Virus record (IMG/VR): IMGVR_UViG_3300024351_000079
Coordinates: 1 to 25,503 of that record
Reading direction: 5' to 3' (one strand)
DNA: 25,503 nt
Source: a virus
Below, piece after piece: positions 1-7,222 of the stretch. The notes beneath the pieces were generated by a model, which did not search any database, was not told where the DNA came from, and saw only the letters and a list, made by a program, of their open reading frames with translations. Every line of letters begins with the position of its first letter. The first letter of the stretch is position 1. The position numbers and the translations under genes are program-made.

Positions 1-26
1 ATCATTGCCACGGCTTTGGGTGACAC
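1..26 (-). CDS. possible start of next late gene (endolysin?), cut by window edge
   Basis: Two bases after the holin stop, a GTG on the minus strand opens a frame (first residues MSPKAVAM) that stays open to the window edge. An ATG two bases earlier closes after eight codons, so the GTG is the better candidate. A gene directly after a 3-TM holin is often the endolysin, and a short helical N-terminus of this sort would fit a GH24-type lysozyme, but eight residues cannot establish this. No clear ribosome-binding site precedes it. Confidence 0.25.
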
Positions 27-28
27 AT

Positions 29-544
29 TCATTTGCCAAACGCCCGACCACCAAAGTGAAAGGCAATGATGCTGGCAAACAGGGCTTGAGTCTCGTCATC
101 CCAGAGTTGGTCGGCCATATCTTGAAAACCGACATTATTGGTAAATCCGTGGTAGATCAAAGCCGCATCAATCCCGCACAACAGTAGGAAAAACCCGTAG
201 GTAATCACAGGCCGCACGCTGGCACGTAGGTTCTTCATCCACTGGCTTGTACCCTCATTGAGCGCCGTGTCATGGGCATACAGGGCTTGAAGTTCTGCCT
301 GCTGGGCACCGATAACTGCCTGAGTCACGCTGGCCTTGGTTTCCAGTTCGACCTGCTCGGTCTTGATGTGTTCAACCCGCTCCTGAGCCTCAAAGCCCAG
401 TTTGCGCAGTTCCATTTCCCGCTGAATCTGGAGTTGCGCCAAGGCAATCTCGTGGCTTTTGTCTCCCCGATCTTGGAAGAAATCCAACAGTTTGGGCAAA
501 CCGCCGATCAGGAACGAAATGAGAGTTGAGAACAGTGTCAGCAT
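29..544 (-). CDS. 3-TM holin family protein
   Basis: This 171-residue protein probably forms lesions in the inner membrane at the end of infection so that the endolysin can reach the cell wall. It has a hydrophobic N-terminal segment (residues 1-20), a long charged helical middle (about 25-105) rich in Glu, Gln and Lys, then VRPVITY leading into a second hydrophobic segment (112-134) and a third near the end (153-165, IIAFHFGGRAF). The RP-x-x-TY and final FGGRA patterns are typical of the GTA-type 3-TM holin family. Its ATG overlaps the upstream TAA by one base (TAATG), so translation is likely coupled. Family placement comes from motif recognition and layout; lysis function is inferred. Confidence 0.72.
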   Translation of the reverse strand: MLTLFSTLISFLIGGLPKLLDFFQDRGDKSHEIALAQLQIQREMELRKLGFEAQERVEHIKTEQVELETKASVTQAVIGAQQAELQALYAHDTALNEGTSQWMKNLRASVRPVITYGFFLLLCGIDAALIYHGFTNNVGFQDMADQLWDDETQALFASIIAFHFGGRAFGK

Positions 545-816
545 TATTTTTTCCCCATCTTTTCACGCTCTTCGAGCAATTGAACTTTGACTTGTAGGGC
601 GTGGATGTCCCTGTAAATCTCTTCTTTCAGGGCATGTCTGCGTTCGGCTGAAATAGGGCTGTCGGTCGGCACCCCTTCTTTTGTGATCAGGGCAGGCATG
701 GAGCCTTCAATCTTGGTAAGGCGCAAAGAGAAATCGGACACTTGGCCGAGCAACCAAGCCAAGGATGCCACAATTACTGGGATAACTGCCTTGAGTACAT
801 CTGACCAATTCATCAT
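544..816 (-). CDS. small membrane-anchored coiled-coil protein, lysis region
   Basis: This 90-residue protein has one N-terminal hydrophobic segment (about residues 7-26) followed by a charged helical C-terminal part with heptad-like spacing (about 57-88). Its ATG lies in an ATGA overlap with the upstream stop, and a second ATG follows at once, so either start is possible. Small proteins of this shape sit beside holins in many phages and may be antiholins, accessory holins or membrane anchors. No diagnostic motif allows a choice. It has no lipobox, so it is not an obvious outer spanin. Being a real gene is well supported by coupling and position; function is unknown. Confidence 0.6.
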   Translation of the reverse strand: MMNWSDVLKAVIPVIVASLAWLLGQVSDFSLRLTKIEGSMPALITKEGVPTDSPISAERRHALKEEIYRDIHALQVKVQLLEEREKMGKK

Positions 817-1301
817 TTGTCCTTTGCAAACATGACCCCTTGGATCACCAACCAGATCAACGGCGGCACCAAAAGCACGACCAGCACAATTCCAATCACC
901 AGATTAACCAACTCAGCCATCTTTCTGGCCTTGACACGGGCGGCATCGTTGGCTCTGCGTCTGGCTTCCCGTTGCGCTTGCTCGCCTTCTTGAACTCGCT
1001 TCATGATGTTTTCCCAGATGTCCGCATGACCCGTCTGGAAGAAGATCATTTTGAGTTGGTCTTCAAACTGCTTTTGGCTCAACAATTGCATCTCAATCTC
1101 AACAGCCTGCGCCAGAGATGACCCGCCCTTTTTCTTTGCCTCCTCAAGCGCCTTTACAGTTTCCTGTTTGGCTCCAAAATACCGACCGAGCAACGGCCCA
1201 AGGCTTGCTACATCATCAACAGTTTTTTGCGCCTGTTTGATGACCTGAACTGTCTTTTGCACAGCCGCAAACGCGGCAAGGGCAGTTGTGATTGGATCCA
1301 T
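813..1301 (-). CDS. phage protein with long helical domain and C-terminal TM anchor
   Basis: This protein has 162 residues. The N-terminus (MDPITTALAAFAAVQKTV) and residues up to about 128 are helical and charged, with a basic Arg/Ala stretch (about 108-128). Residues 131-158 form a strongly hydrophobic membrane segment with a Pro-Pro pair. It recalls MDPIT-starting proteins in the tail/lysis region of many phages, annotated either as virion-associated or as holin-like. It lies between a cysteine-cluster protein and two membrane proteins of the lysis block and overlaps the next gene by ATGA. Function is not established. A holin-accessory or membrane-anchoring role is inferred from position and the C-terminal anchor. 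Confidence 0.6.
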   Translation of the reverse strand: MDPITTALAAFAAVQKTVQVIKQAQKTVDDVASLGPLLGRYFGAKQETVKALEEAKKKGGSSLAQAVEIEMQLLSQKQFEDQLKMIFFQTGHADIWENIMKRVQEGEQAQREARRRANDAARVKARKMAELVNLVIGIVLVVLLVPPLIWLVIQGVMFAKDK

Positions 1302-1319
1302 GATGCACTGTTGTCCCCT

Positions 1320-1757
1320 TTAAATGTCGTCCAAAAACTCTTTGCTTCCGACCCTGTTCCAACCACCATTTATCTGATATGTAAAGTTTTCGAAATGTCC
1401 ATTGAACTTTGACATGAACAAGAACGACAGCACTTCTGCGTTCATTTTGCCTTTGTATTCAGCCACTTCAATGTACGGAATTTTTTGTGTTTTAGTTTCT
1501 CTTTCCGTAATGATTACATCTGACAGGTCTGGGCGCATCCACTGAGGTACCCAATCAAACTTTAAATATCCGCACTCGTAGGATTTGCATGGGTCGGCTG
1601 GTCTGTCTTTATAAATTGAGCAACCATTACAACCCATAAAATGGCACGGCCTTCCTTTCCAAAAAGCCATACCGTGGGCAGAACCTGTTAAAGTCCCCGA
1701 ACAACAAGCGGTGCATCCACCGCAGGCTTTTTTAAAAGTGATTGTAGTTGTTGTCAT
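1320..1757 (-). CDS. CxxCxxCC (YkgJ-type) cysteine-cluster protein
   Basis: This 145-residue protein holds nine cysteines within residues 12-62: CGGCTACC (12, 15, 18, 19), then C38, C43, C46 (CSIYKDRP), C57 and C62. A CxxCxxCC start, a central CSIYxxRP and a final CxxxxC closely match the YkgJ family, predicted to chelate zinc or an iron-sulphur cluster. The C-terminal half (about 70-145) is Cys-free and mixed alpha/beta, ending in GGWNRVGSKEFLDDI. The start is set by an ATGA overlap with the adhesin gene. Its DNA looks A+T-richer than the neighbours, which may mean separate acquisition. Family match is by motif; its role in the phage is unknown. Confidence 0.68.
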   Translation of the reverse strand: MTTTTITFKKACGGCTACCSGTLTGSAHGMAFWKGRPCHFMGCNGCSIYKDRPADPCKSYECGYLKFDWVPQWMRPDLSDVIITERETKTQKIPYIEVAEYKGKMNAEVLSFLFMSKFNGHFENFTYQINGGWNRVGSKEFLDDI

Positions 1758-2836
1758 ATGGGGAAAAATTGCAAAAATCTACCTGACCCCAAAGCAGTGT
1801 AAGTAATGATGATTGCTCCTTGTGCGCCATCTCCACCATTTCCAGAAGTTCCAGAATCAGTCCCGCCACCGCCACCGCCACCGCCACCATAGTTACCAGC
1901 AGGGCCGCCAACCCCACCAGTTGATGTTGTGTTAGCGTTAATTCCTCCGCCGCCGCCACCACCACCACCGCCAGAGCCAGCAGTAGTACCAACAGTTAGG
2001 GAAAATTCTGTTCCAGCACCGCCAGCACCGCCAGCACCTGCTGTAAAAACAGTAGTAGTGTTTGTTGATATACCGCCACCGCCGCCACCGCCAGAGCCAT
2101 TGCTACCAGCGTTTCCCGCAGTCCCGTTACCTGTAGTGCTGCTTGCGCCGCCAGTCCCGCCAGCAGTTGAAGATGTTCCTGTGCCGCCATTTGCACCAGC
2201 AGAAGGAGAAGTGTTAATAGCAGCATTCGAACCAGCGCTGGCTACACCTCCACCCCCACCCCCACCAGAACCGTTAGAAGTTCCTGAACCACCAATGCCA
2301 CCAGCGCCACCAGTTCCTAAAGAAGAACCCGCAGAACCGCCACCACCACCGCCCGTGCTTCCGTTTGCATTTGGAGAACCGCCATCTCCACCCGCACCAC
2401 CAGCATAAATAGTGGTTCCAATAGCTCCAGAAGTTGCCCCACCTGCCGCACCTAGTCCTCCAGCAATAGCAGATTTTGATGGGTTCCCTCCGGTTCCACC
2501 ATTAGCAACAACGCCATCAGTGGCGATTGTTGGGGCAGCATTTGTAGATTTATTAAACCAAGTTTGGCCACCATTGCTGCCTGCAGCGGCGCTAGATGTA
2601 GCACCAGACCCCTTTGACCCAATGGAGTAATAAGCAGTTGTTATCCCAGAAAGGCTAATAGATGATTGTGACCATCCACCACCACCAGCACCACCGGCAC
2701 CACATCTGTTTGCAGCATCACCGCTACGACCACCACCACCGCCACCACCAATAGCAGTGACAGTGACATTAACCGTTTTGTCAAGGTCGGCGGGGACAGT
2801 CCAAGTCGTGCCAGAAGTTAACAATACTGTTGGCAT
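1754..2836 (-). CDS. glycine-rich putative tail adhesin / receptor-binding protein
   Basis: This 360-residue protein begins with a short beta region (TTWTVPADLDKTVNVTVTAIG, about residues 10-30) typical of phage glycine-rich domain proteins. It then runs through about 300 residues dominated by Gly with Ala, Ser, Thr and Asn, including many runs of five to ten Gly. It closes with GAQGAIIITYTALGSG, the usual end of this class. Glycine-rich runs separated by variable loops recall the polyglycine-helix bundle of S16-type gp38 adhesins, where loops bind the receptor. The start overlaps the upstream TAA by one base with AGGAG eight bases before. Receptor binding is inferred. Antisense proline-rich frames here are composition shadows. 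Confidence 0.68.
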   Translation of the reverse strand: MPTVLLTSGTTWTVPADLDKTVNVTVTAIGGGGGGGRSGDAANRCGAGGAGGGGWSQSSISLSGITTAYYSIGSKGSGATSSAAAGSNGGQTWFNKSTNAAPTIATDGVVANGGTGGNPSKSAIAGGLGAAGGATSGAIGTTIYAGGAGGDGGSPNANGSTGGGGGGSAGSSLGTGGAGGIGGSGTSNGSGGGGGGGVASAGSNAAINTSPSAGANGGTGTSSTAGGTGGASSTTGNGTAGNAGSNGSGGGGGGGISTNTTTVFTAGAGGAGGAGTEFSLTVGTTAGSGGGGGGGGGGINANTTSTGGVGGPAGNYGGGGGGGGGTDSGTSGNGGDGAQGAIIITYTALGSGRFLQFFPI

Positions 2837-3018
2837 TACACAGACTCCTCAGGAGTGGGGTTTATAAAATTTACGCCATCCCATACCCAACCAATATTTA
2901 CAAATTGGTTTGTGACATCAACCAAAAAACAGTTGTCTGGGGGCAAGTCTGTTACCTCGGCAACAATCTTGTTGACCACAATGTTGGTTGTTTTATCAAT
3001 AACAGCGCAGTCTGCCAT
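2836..3018 (-). CDS. small tail-region protein with IGWxWDGxxFxxP ending
   Basis: This 60-residue protein reads as an opening strand (CAVIDKTTNIVVNKIVAE), a short linker and the C-terminal signature NIGWVWDGVNFINPTPEES. Small proteins with the same start (xAVI...VVNxI) and ending (GWxWDGxxFxxP) commonly follow tail-fibre genes and resemble the N-terminal part of tail-fibre assembly proteins. It sits between the long fibre and the glycine-rich adhesin, with a one-base gap to the former and a TAATG overlap with the latter, so it is co-translated with both. A chaperone or virion role for the adhesin is inference only. Confidence 0.65.
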   Translation of the reverse strand: MADCAVIDKTTNIVVNKIVAEVTDLPPDNCFLVDVTNQFVNIGWVWDGVNFINPTPEESV

Positions 3019-3019
3019 A

Positions 3020-4930
3020 TTAAGCCTGTGTAGTTACAGCAATCACGTCCCAACGAGTATTGGCGGCGTTATAGATACATCCCACATAAGTCATTTTGTT
3101 GATCGTGGTGGATGTAGGTAACGTTACGCCAATTGCCGTATAGGTTGCGTTCCAAGTCAATGTTCTTGAGGTTCCGTTGTCCAAAAGCCTGAAGATCAAC
3201 TTATCGCCGTCGACAGGCGTTCCTATGGGGGCGTTGATTGTCAGGTTTGCAGCCAGTGCCGTGTACGCATAAATGTCTGCTGCCGATACGTCAGGAGTAA
3301 GTGAAGAAGCAGAAGTAGTGGATGTGACACGGGGATCAATTCGCTTGTTGGTGAGCGTTGCAGTTCCGTTGCCGGTTGTAAGACCTGCAGCAGCGTTAGC
3401 GTTTGCGGCCAAAGCAGTAGCAACCCCGGTACCCAAACCAGAAACACCGGTGCTTATGGGCAAACCAGTGGCGTTTGTAAGTGTCCCAGAAGAGGGTGTT
3501 CCAAGCGCACCGTTGAAAAGAACCACGGCCCCGGTTGAGCCAGTATTAACTGCAAGTGCAGTAGCAACTCCAGTACCCAAACCAGAAACACCGGTGCTTA
3601 TGGGCAGACCGGTAGCATTTGTGAGTGTCCCAGAGGAAGGAGTTCCAAGCGCCCCGTCAAAAAGAACTACGGCACCAGCAGAGCCAGTATTGACGGCCAA
3701 AGCAGTAGCAACTCCAGTACCCAAACCAGAAACACCGGTGCTTATGGGCAAGCCAGTGGCGTTTGTGAGTGTTCCAGAAGAGGGTGTCCCAAGCGCCCCA
3801 CCGTTGACTACAACAGCACCAGCAGAGCCGGTATTGACGGCCAAAGCAGTAGCAACCCCGGTGCCCAAGCCAGAAACACCGGTGCTTACGGGCAGACCGG
3901 TAGCATTTGTTAGCGTAACCGCTGAGGGCGTACCCAAGTTAGGCGTGGTAAGAGTGGGGCTTGTCGACAAAACAACCGAACCAGAACCCGTAGAAGTGGT
4001 CACGCCGGTGCCGCCGTTTGCCACGGGCAAAGTACCCGTAACTTGCGTAGTCAAGTCAACGTTGGAAAGCGCACCGCCAAGCGTCAGACTGCCGGAAGAA
4101 GTAACAGTCCCAGTCAGCGTAATACCGTTGACAGAACCCGTACCCCCAACAGAAGTAACTGTACCACCAGAGTTTGAAGCGGCAATCGTAATTGAGCCTA
4201 CTCCGTTTGTGATGGTGATGTTTGACCCAGCAGTCAAAGTAGCTGGGGTATAACCCATGGAGTTGCCGATCAATAGCTGACCATTGATAGGCACCGTATT
4301 CAGCCCTGTGCCTCCATTTGCCACGGGCAAAGTGCCCGTAATATCAGCCGTGCTTATATCTATTTGATCCCACGAAGAGTTTGTACCATCAGATTTGAGG
4401 TACTTACCAGCTTGACCAGTTTGGCTGGGAGCCAGCGCATTAAATGCTGCAGTTGCTGTAATTTGCCCCGTGCCCCCAGAAGTAATTGGGATGGTGTTAC
4501 CAAAAGACACCGAAGGGAAATAATTAACTGCGGAAACCACATCAGTGCCGTTTGACACCAATACAACTTTTGCTCCATTGGGGATGGCCACACCAGCCTG
4601 ACCATTCACTTTTACCGTAACAACATACCCCCCAGTAGTGTTGTTATAAATAAAATACAGCTTCTTGTTGGCGGGCACCTCGACAGTACGTGTGGCAGTT
4701 ATCGCCCCGGTAAGTTCTATCGCCATGTTTCGGGCAACGCCAGAAACGCCGTCGGGAATAGTCAATACCGTGGGCGTCGGCACATCTACTACTGTCTGTG
4801 TTACGTAGCCCGAAATGGCTTGCTCGATCAAAGTACCGAGGTTGTTATTTGTTGTAACACCCCAAGTCCCGTCTTGTTCACCAGAACCAATCAGTTCAAT
4901 GGCAAGGTTTGTGGAATAAGTGCTTGACAT
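3020..4930 (-). CDS. tail fibre protein with GGTG segments and tandem 48-residue repeats
   Basis: This 636-residue fibre has a conserved N-terminal domain (residues 1-140; YSTNLAIELIGSGEQDGTWG, then NNNLGTLIEQAISGY), which in related phages attaches the fibre to the virion. The shaft is rich in Gly, Thr and Ser with GTLPVANGGTG-type turns (about 200-210 and 300-310). Four tandem 48-residue repeats start at residues 332, 380, 428 and 476. The C-terminal domain (about 526-636) carries NKRIDPRV, PVDGDKLIFRLLDNG and YVGCIYNAANTRWDVI, a head common to many fibres. The start has GAGGA ten bases upstream. Host recognition is the expected role; the receptor is unknown. Confidence 0.82.
   Translation of the reverse strand: MSSTYSTNLAIELIGSGEQDGTWGVTTNNNLGTLIEQAISGYVTQTVVDVPTPTVLTIPDGVSGVARNMAIELTGAITATRTVEVPANKKLYFIYNNTTGGYVVTVKVNGQAGVAIPNGAKVVLVSNGTDVVSAVNYFPSVSFGNTIPITSGGTGQITATAAFNALAPSQTGQAGKYLKSDGTNSSWDQIDISTADITGTLPVANGGTGLNTVPINGQLLIGNSMGYTPATLTAGSNITITNGVGSITIAASNSGGTVTSVGGTGSVNGITLTGTVTSSGSLTLGGALSNVDLTTQVTGTLPVANGGTGVTTSTGSGSVVLSTSPTLTTPNLGTPSAVTLTNATGLPVSTGVSGLGTGVATALAVNTGSAGAVVVNGGALGTPSSGTLTNATGLPISTGVSGLGTGVATALAVNTGSAGAVVLFDGALGTPSSGTLTNATGLPISTGVSGLGTGVATALAVNTGSTGAVVLFNGALGTPSSGTLTNATGLPISTGVSGLGTGVATALAANANAAAGLTTGNGTATLTNKRIDPRVTSTTSASSLTPDVSAADIYAYTALAANLTINAPIGTPVDGDKLIFRLLDNGTSRTLTWNATYTAIGVTLPTSTTINKMTYVGCIYNAANTRWDVIAVTTQA
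3362..3937 (-). repeat. four tandem 144-bp in-frame repeats in the tail-fibre shaft
   Basis: Units at 3794-3937, 3650-3793, 3506-3649 and 3362-3505 each encode LGTPS-x-x-TLTNATGLP followed by STGVSGLGTGVATALA. The central 29-base stretch ending in CCGGTGCTTATGGGCA (plus strand) is the same in three units. The unit nearest the fibre C-terminus diverges after GVATALA. High nucleotide similarity suggests recent duplication or gene conversion. Confidence 0.85.
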
Positions 4931-4939
4931 GTCTGTTCC

Positions 4940-7219
4940 TCAAGTTGTTACTGGAGCCCAATTAGCTGCTTCTGTGGTGTCTACATCGCCCCAAGTTGGT
5001 GTTTGGCCGTTAGAAACGTCCTGCCAATTTGGTGTTTGTTGGTCACTGACTGCTTGCCACGCCGGGGTCTGTCCGTCGCTTACATTTTGCCAGTTTGGTA
5101 TCTGATTGTCATCAATTGCAGTCCAAGCCAGCCGTTGACCCACATAGTCTACGGCAGTAGCAGTTTGGATGATTCGACACAAAAGATTGTGGTACGGATA
5201 AAACGTATCCGTCGAAATGGCTATTTCTGAAATTGCTGCCTGAAGTGCAACTTTTGATGCTGTGGTGTCTTGTGCGTAAGCAACCTCATCAAGGAACACT
5301 CGGAGACTACGAGTAACGACGTCCTGCGCCGAAACCGACTCATCGACAAATCCTTGATACAAACGCTTGGCGCTGACTGTGTCAGAAACAAAGCCATTTT
5401 CATTAATTTGTGTGGACGCTTGGAAGCGTGCAGCTTCCGTAGTTGAAGCTTGGGCGCTATCTGTCACCAAACATTTGAAATTAATCTGGGACGATGTTTG
5501 GGTTAGAGCCGATACAGTTTCAGACACAGCGCGGCTGTACCGAACAATGGCTGCAATTGCATCTGCTGCCGTGGCGTTTTCTTGTACATCGGCAAAACGA
5601 AGCGTGTTACCCACTTCAGAGTCTGCCCCAGTTACGGCTTCAGAAACAGCCGCAAAAGTGGTAAATTTTGCGTTGAAGCGATCAGATGCCCGGGCAGTTT
5701 GTATGATATTGGATCTAAAGGTTGCTCGGGCGCTTTCGGTCTCGGCCCCTGTTGCGCTCTCAATTACCTGTGGTTTAAAGTTTGCGCGGGCGCTAACAGT
5801 GTCCGATACAGATACGCTAGTGCTTATATCAGTGATGTAGAGCAAACCTGCAAAGTTATATTCAAACATTGAAACAGAATCAATGACACTTCCTTGCAGT
5901 AAAAACTTAGCCGCAAATGTGTCAGAGACGGTTATAGTTTCATCAAGGCTTGCTAAATAATTTGGCAATACTGCCGTAACACCGGTTATTTGAGCAGTTT
6001 CAACAATCGTCCTTGGCACAATTCTGGCCGGAACTATGGAGTCACTGCCAGTGGCAGTTTCTGACACAGCGGTGGGATACACCACGATTGCAGACGGCAG
6101 GTCAGTAGCAATCCCGTTTTCGATAACACCAGCCAGAGAGTTGGCTGCTGCGGAAATAGCGTCTGCGCCGCTACCACTTTCGCTGACAGTGCAAAAAGCA
6201 ATAATGTTGGTGTTTAGCCGTTCGGTTGCTAGCGCATCGTCAAGAGTATAGGCGAGGAATTGGGAAGCGGAAGTAACGCTGTCGGCAATGGATGCGGTTT
6301 CGCTTAGGCTTCTAAATGTAGTAAGCCGCGAGGTAATGGAATCCTCACCTTTAGTGCTTTGTATAATGTTTGATTCAAGGAAAAGCCCCCCTGTAGCGGC
6401 TTCTTGCGCGTTAGCGGTCTCTTCCACATTCCCATAAGGTACCGTAGACCCGTCTATGGTTTCCGCACCTTGTACTAGCTCTGACACATTTGTATTTAGA
6501 GTAGGTAGTGAAGACGTTGTGTCAGTCGCCCCTGCGCTGTCTGTAGTAAAAGCAAATACCGGAGCGCTCCCCACTATAGAATCGGTTGCATGCGCTGTCT
6601 CTTCCATGAATATCTGTTGATACCCTTGGCAAAATATTTCGGCACTTGCCTGCACATTTTCAGAAATATCCCGTACATAGTACGCCGGAGTTGCCACTTG
6701 CTCCGTTGCAGTGGCGCCTTGTTCAATGAGTGTTGCGAATGTCTCTCTAGCGCTTGAACTATCCGTAGCAGTAGCTGATTCATCTACACTACGCGCAATT
6801 TGTTGCGTGCTACTGATGGTGTCAAGTGTTGTTACCCCCTCAATAATGTCGACAAAATAAGTTAACTTACCGGCCACAGTGTCAGAAATACTGACGTTGG
6901 CAGAAAGAGCCGCATTAAATAATGCTCTTGCGTCTATCGTTTCGCTGGCCAGAATTGTTTCACTAATGGAGTTGGGGATTCTCTTAATTGCTGATGTCGA
7001 GTCTGAACCGGTAACAGATTCAGATATATTTGTTAGATAGTTTGGGGTTGCCGCTACGCTATCAGAGGCAGTAGCCGTCTCCAATAACGTCGACTTACGC
7101 AAAATACCGGCAACATTAGTTTCTGAGGCGGTTACAGTTTCTGAAATAGTAGATAACAGCGGCTGAATCTCGTCAGCCGAACTGAACATTGTCCCAGCGT
7201 AAGGTGTAAAGCCCAGCAT
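4940..7219 (-). CDS. repeat-built structural protein: about 34 twenty-residue repeats plus Trp-rich 11-residue tail
   Basis: This 759-residue protein starts with MLGFTPYAGTMFSSAD. From residue 26 it is almost nothing but a 20-residue repeat with consensus [SDI]-E-[TSN]-[VA]-x-[AGT]-x-[DE]-[ST]-x-x-[AS], followed by a hydrophobic-rich half ending in Ile or Val. Thirty units fit a strict 20-residue register to residue 625; unit 31 is two residues short and three more follow. Residues 699-759 are 11-residue repeats of the form W-x-x-[VI]-[SD]-[DN]-x-Q-[TI]-P-x. It lies among fibre genes, with its ATG three bases after the upstream stop. A beta-solenoid or fibrous shaft is the likely fold. Function is not known; a fibre or virion surface role is inferred from position. 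Confidence 0.75.
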   Translation of the reverse strand: MLGFTPYAGTMFSSADEIQPLLSTISETVTASETNVAGILRKSTLLETATASDSVAATPNYLTNISESVTGSDSTSAIKRIPNSISETILASETIDARALFNAALSANVSISDTVAGKLTYFVDIIEGVTTLDTISSTQQIARSVDESATATDSSSARETFATLIEQGATATEQVATPAYYVRDISENVQASAEIFCQGYQQIFMEETAHATDSIVGSAPVFAFTTDSAGATDTTSSLPTLNTNVSELVQGAETIDGSTVPYGNVEETANAQEAATGGLFLESNIIQSTKGEDSITSRLTTFRSLSETASIADSVTSASQFLAYTLDDALATERLNTNIIAFCTVSESGSGADAISAAANSLAGVIENGIATDLPSAIVVYPTAVSETATGSDSIVPARIVPRTIVETAQITGVTAVLPNYLASLDETITVSDTFAAKFLLQGSVIDSVSMFEYNFAGLLYITDISTSVSVSDTVSARANFKPQVIESATGAETESARATFRSNIIQTARASDRFNAKFTTFAAVSEAVTGADSEVGNTLRFADVQENATAADAIAAIVRYSRAVSETVSALTQTSSQINFKCLVTDSAQASTTEAARFQASTQINENGFVSDTVSAKRLYQGFVDESVSAQDVVTRSLRVFLDEVAYAQDTTASKVALQAAISEIAISTDTFYPYHNLLCRIIQTATAVDYVGQRLAWTAIDDNQIPNWQNVSDGQTPAWQAVSDQQTPNWQDVSNGQTPTWGDVDTTEAANWAPVTT
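4943..5125 (-). repeat. tandem 33-bp (11-residue) Trp-Gln-Pro repeats
   Basis: Five full units and a partial one at the protein C-terminus each begin with Trp, carry Val/Ile at position 4 and, in the first four, QTP or QIP at positions 8-10. Units differ at many bases, so they are conserved at protein level. Confidence 0.85.
5126..7144 (-). repeat. about 34 degenerate 60-bp (20-residue) repeats
   Basis: An in-frame array coding for SETVTASDS-like units with an exact 20-residue period, apart from one 18-residue unit near residue 626. Nucleotide similarity between units is low while the spacing and the E-x-x-x-x-x-[DE] pattern hold. Confidence 0.85.
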
Positions 7220-7222
7220 GGT

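Noticed and set aside
1732-1992. Hydrophobic minus-strand frame overlapping the adhesin end, a possible frameshift extension
   Set aside because: Leu/Val/Ala-rich alternate frame of Gly-rich DNA; the adhesin already ends normally in GAIIITY and no slippery site with structure was seen.
1929-2408. Proline-rich plus-strand open frame
   Set aside because: Reverse reading of the glycine codons of the adhesin gene; pure composition effect.
3273-4253. 326-codon plus-strand open frame with VPKPETPVL repeats
   Set aside because: The repeats are the reverse strand of the 144-bp fibre repeats; no independent evidence for coding.
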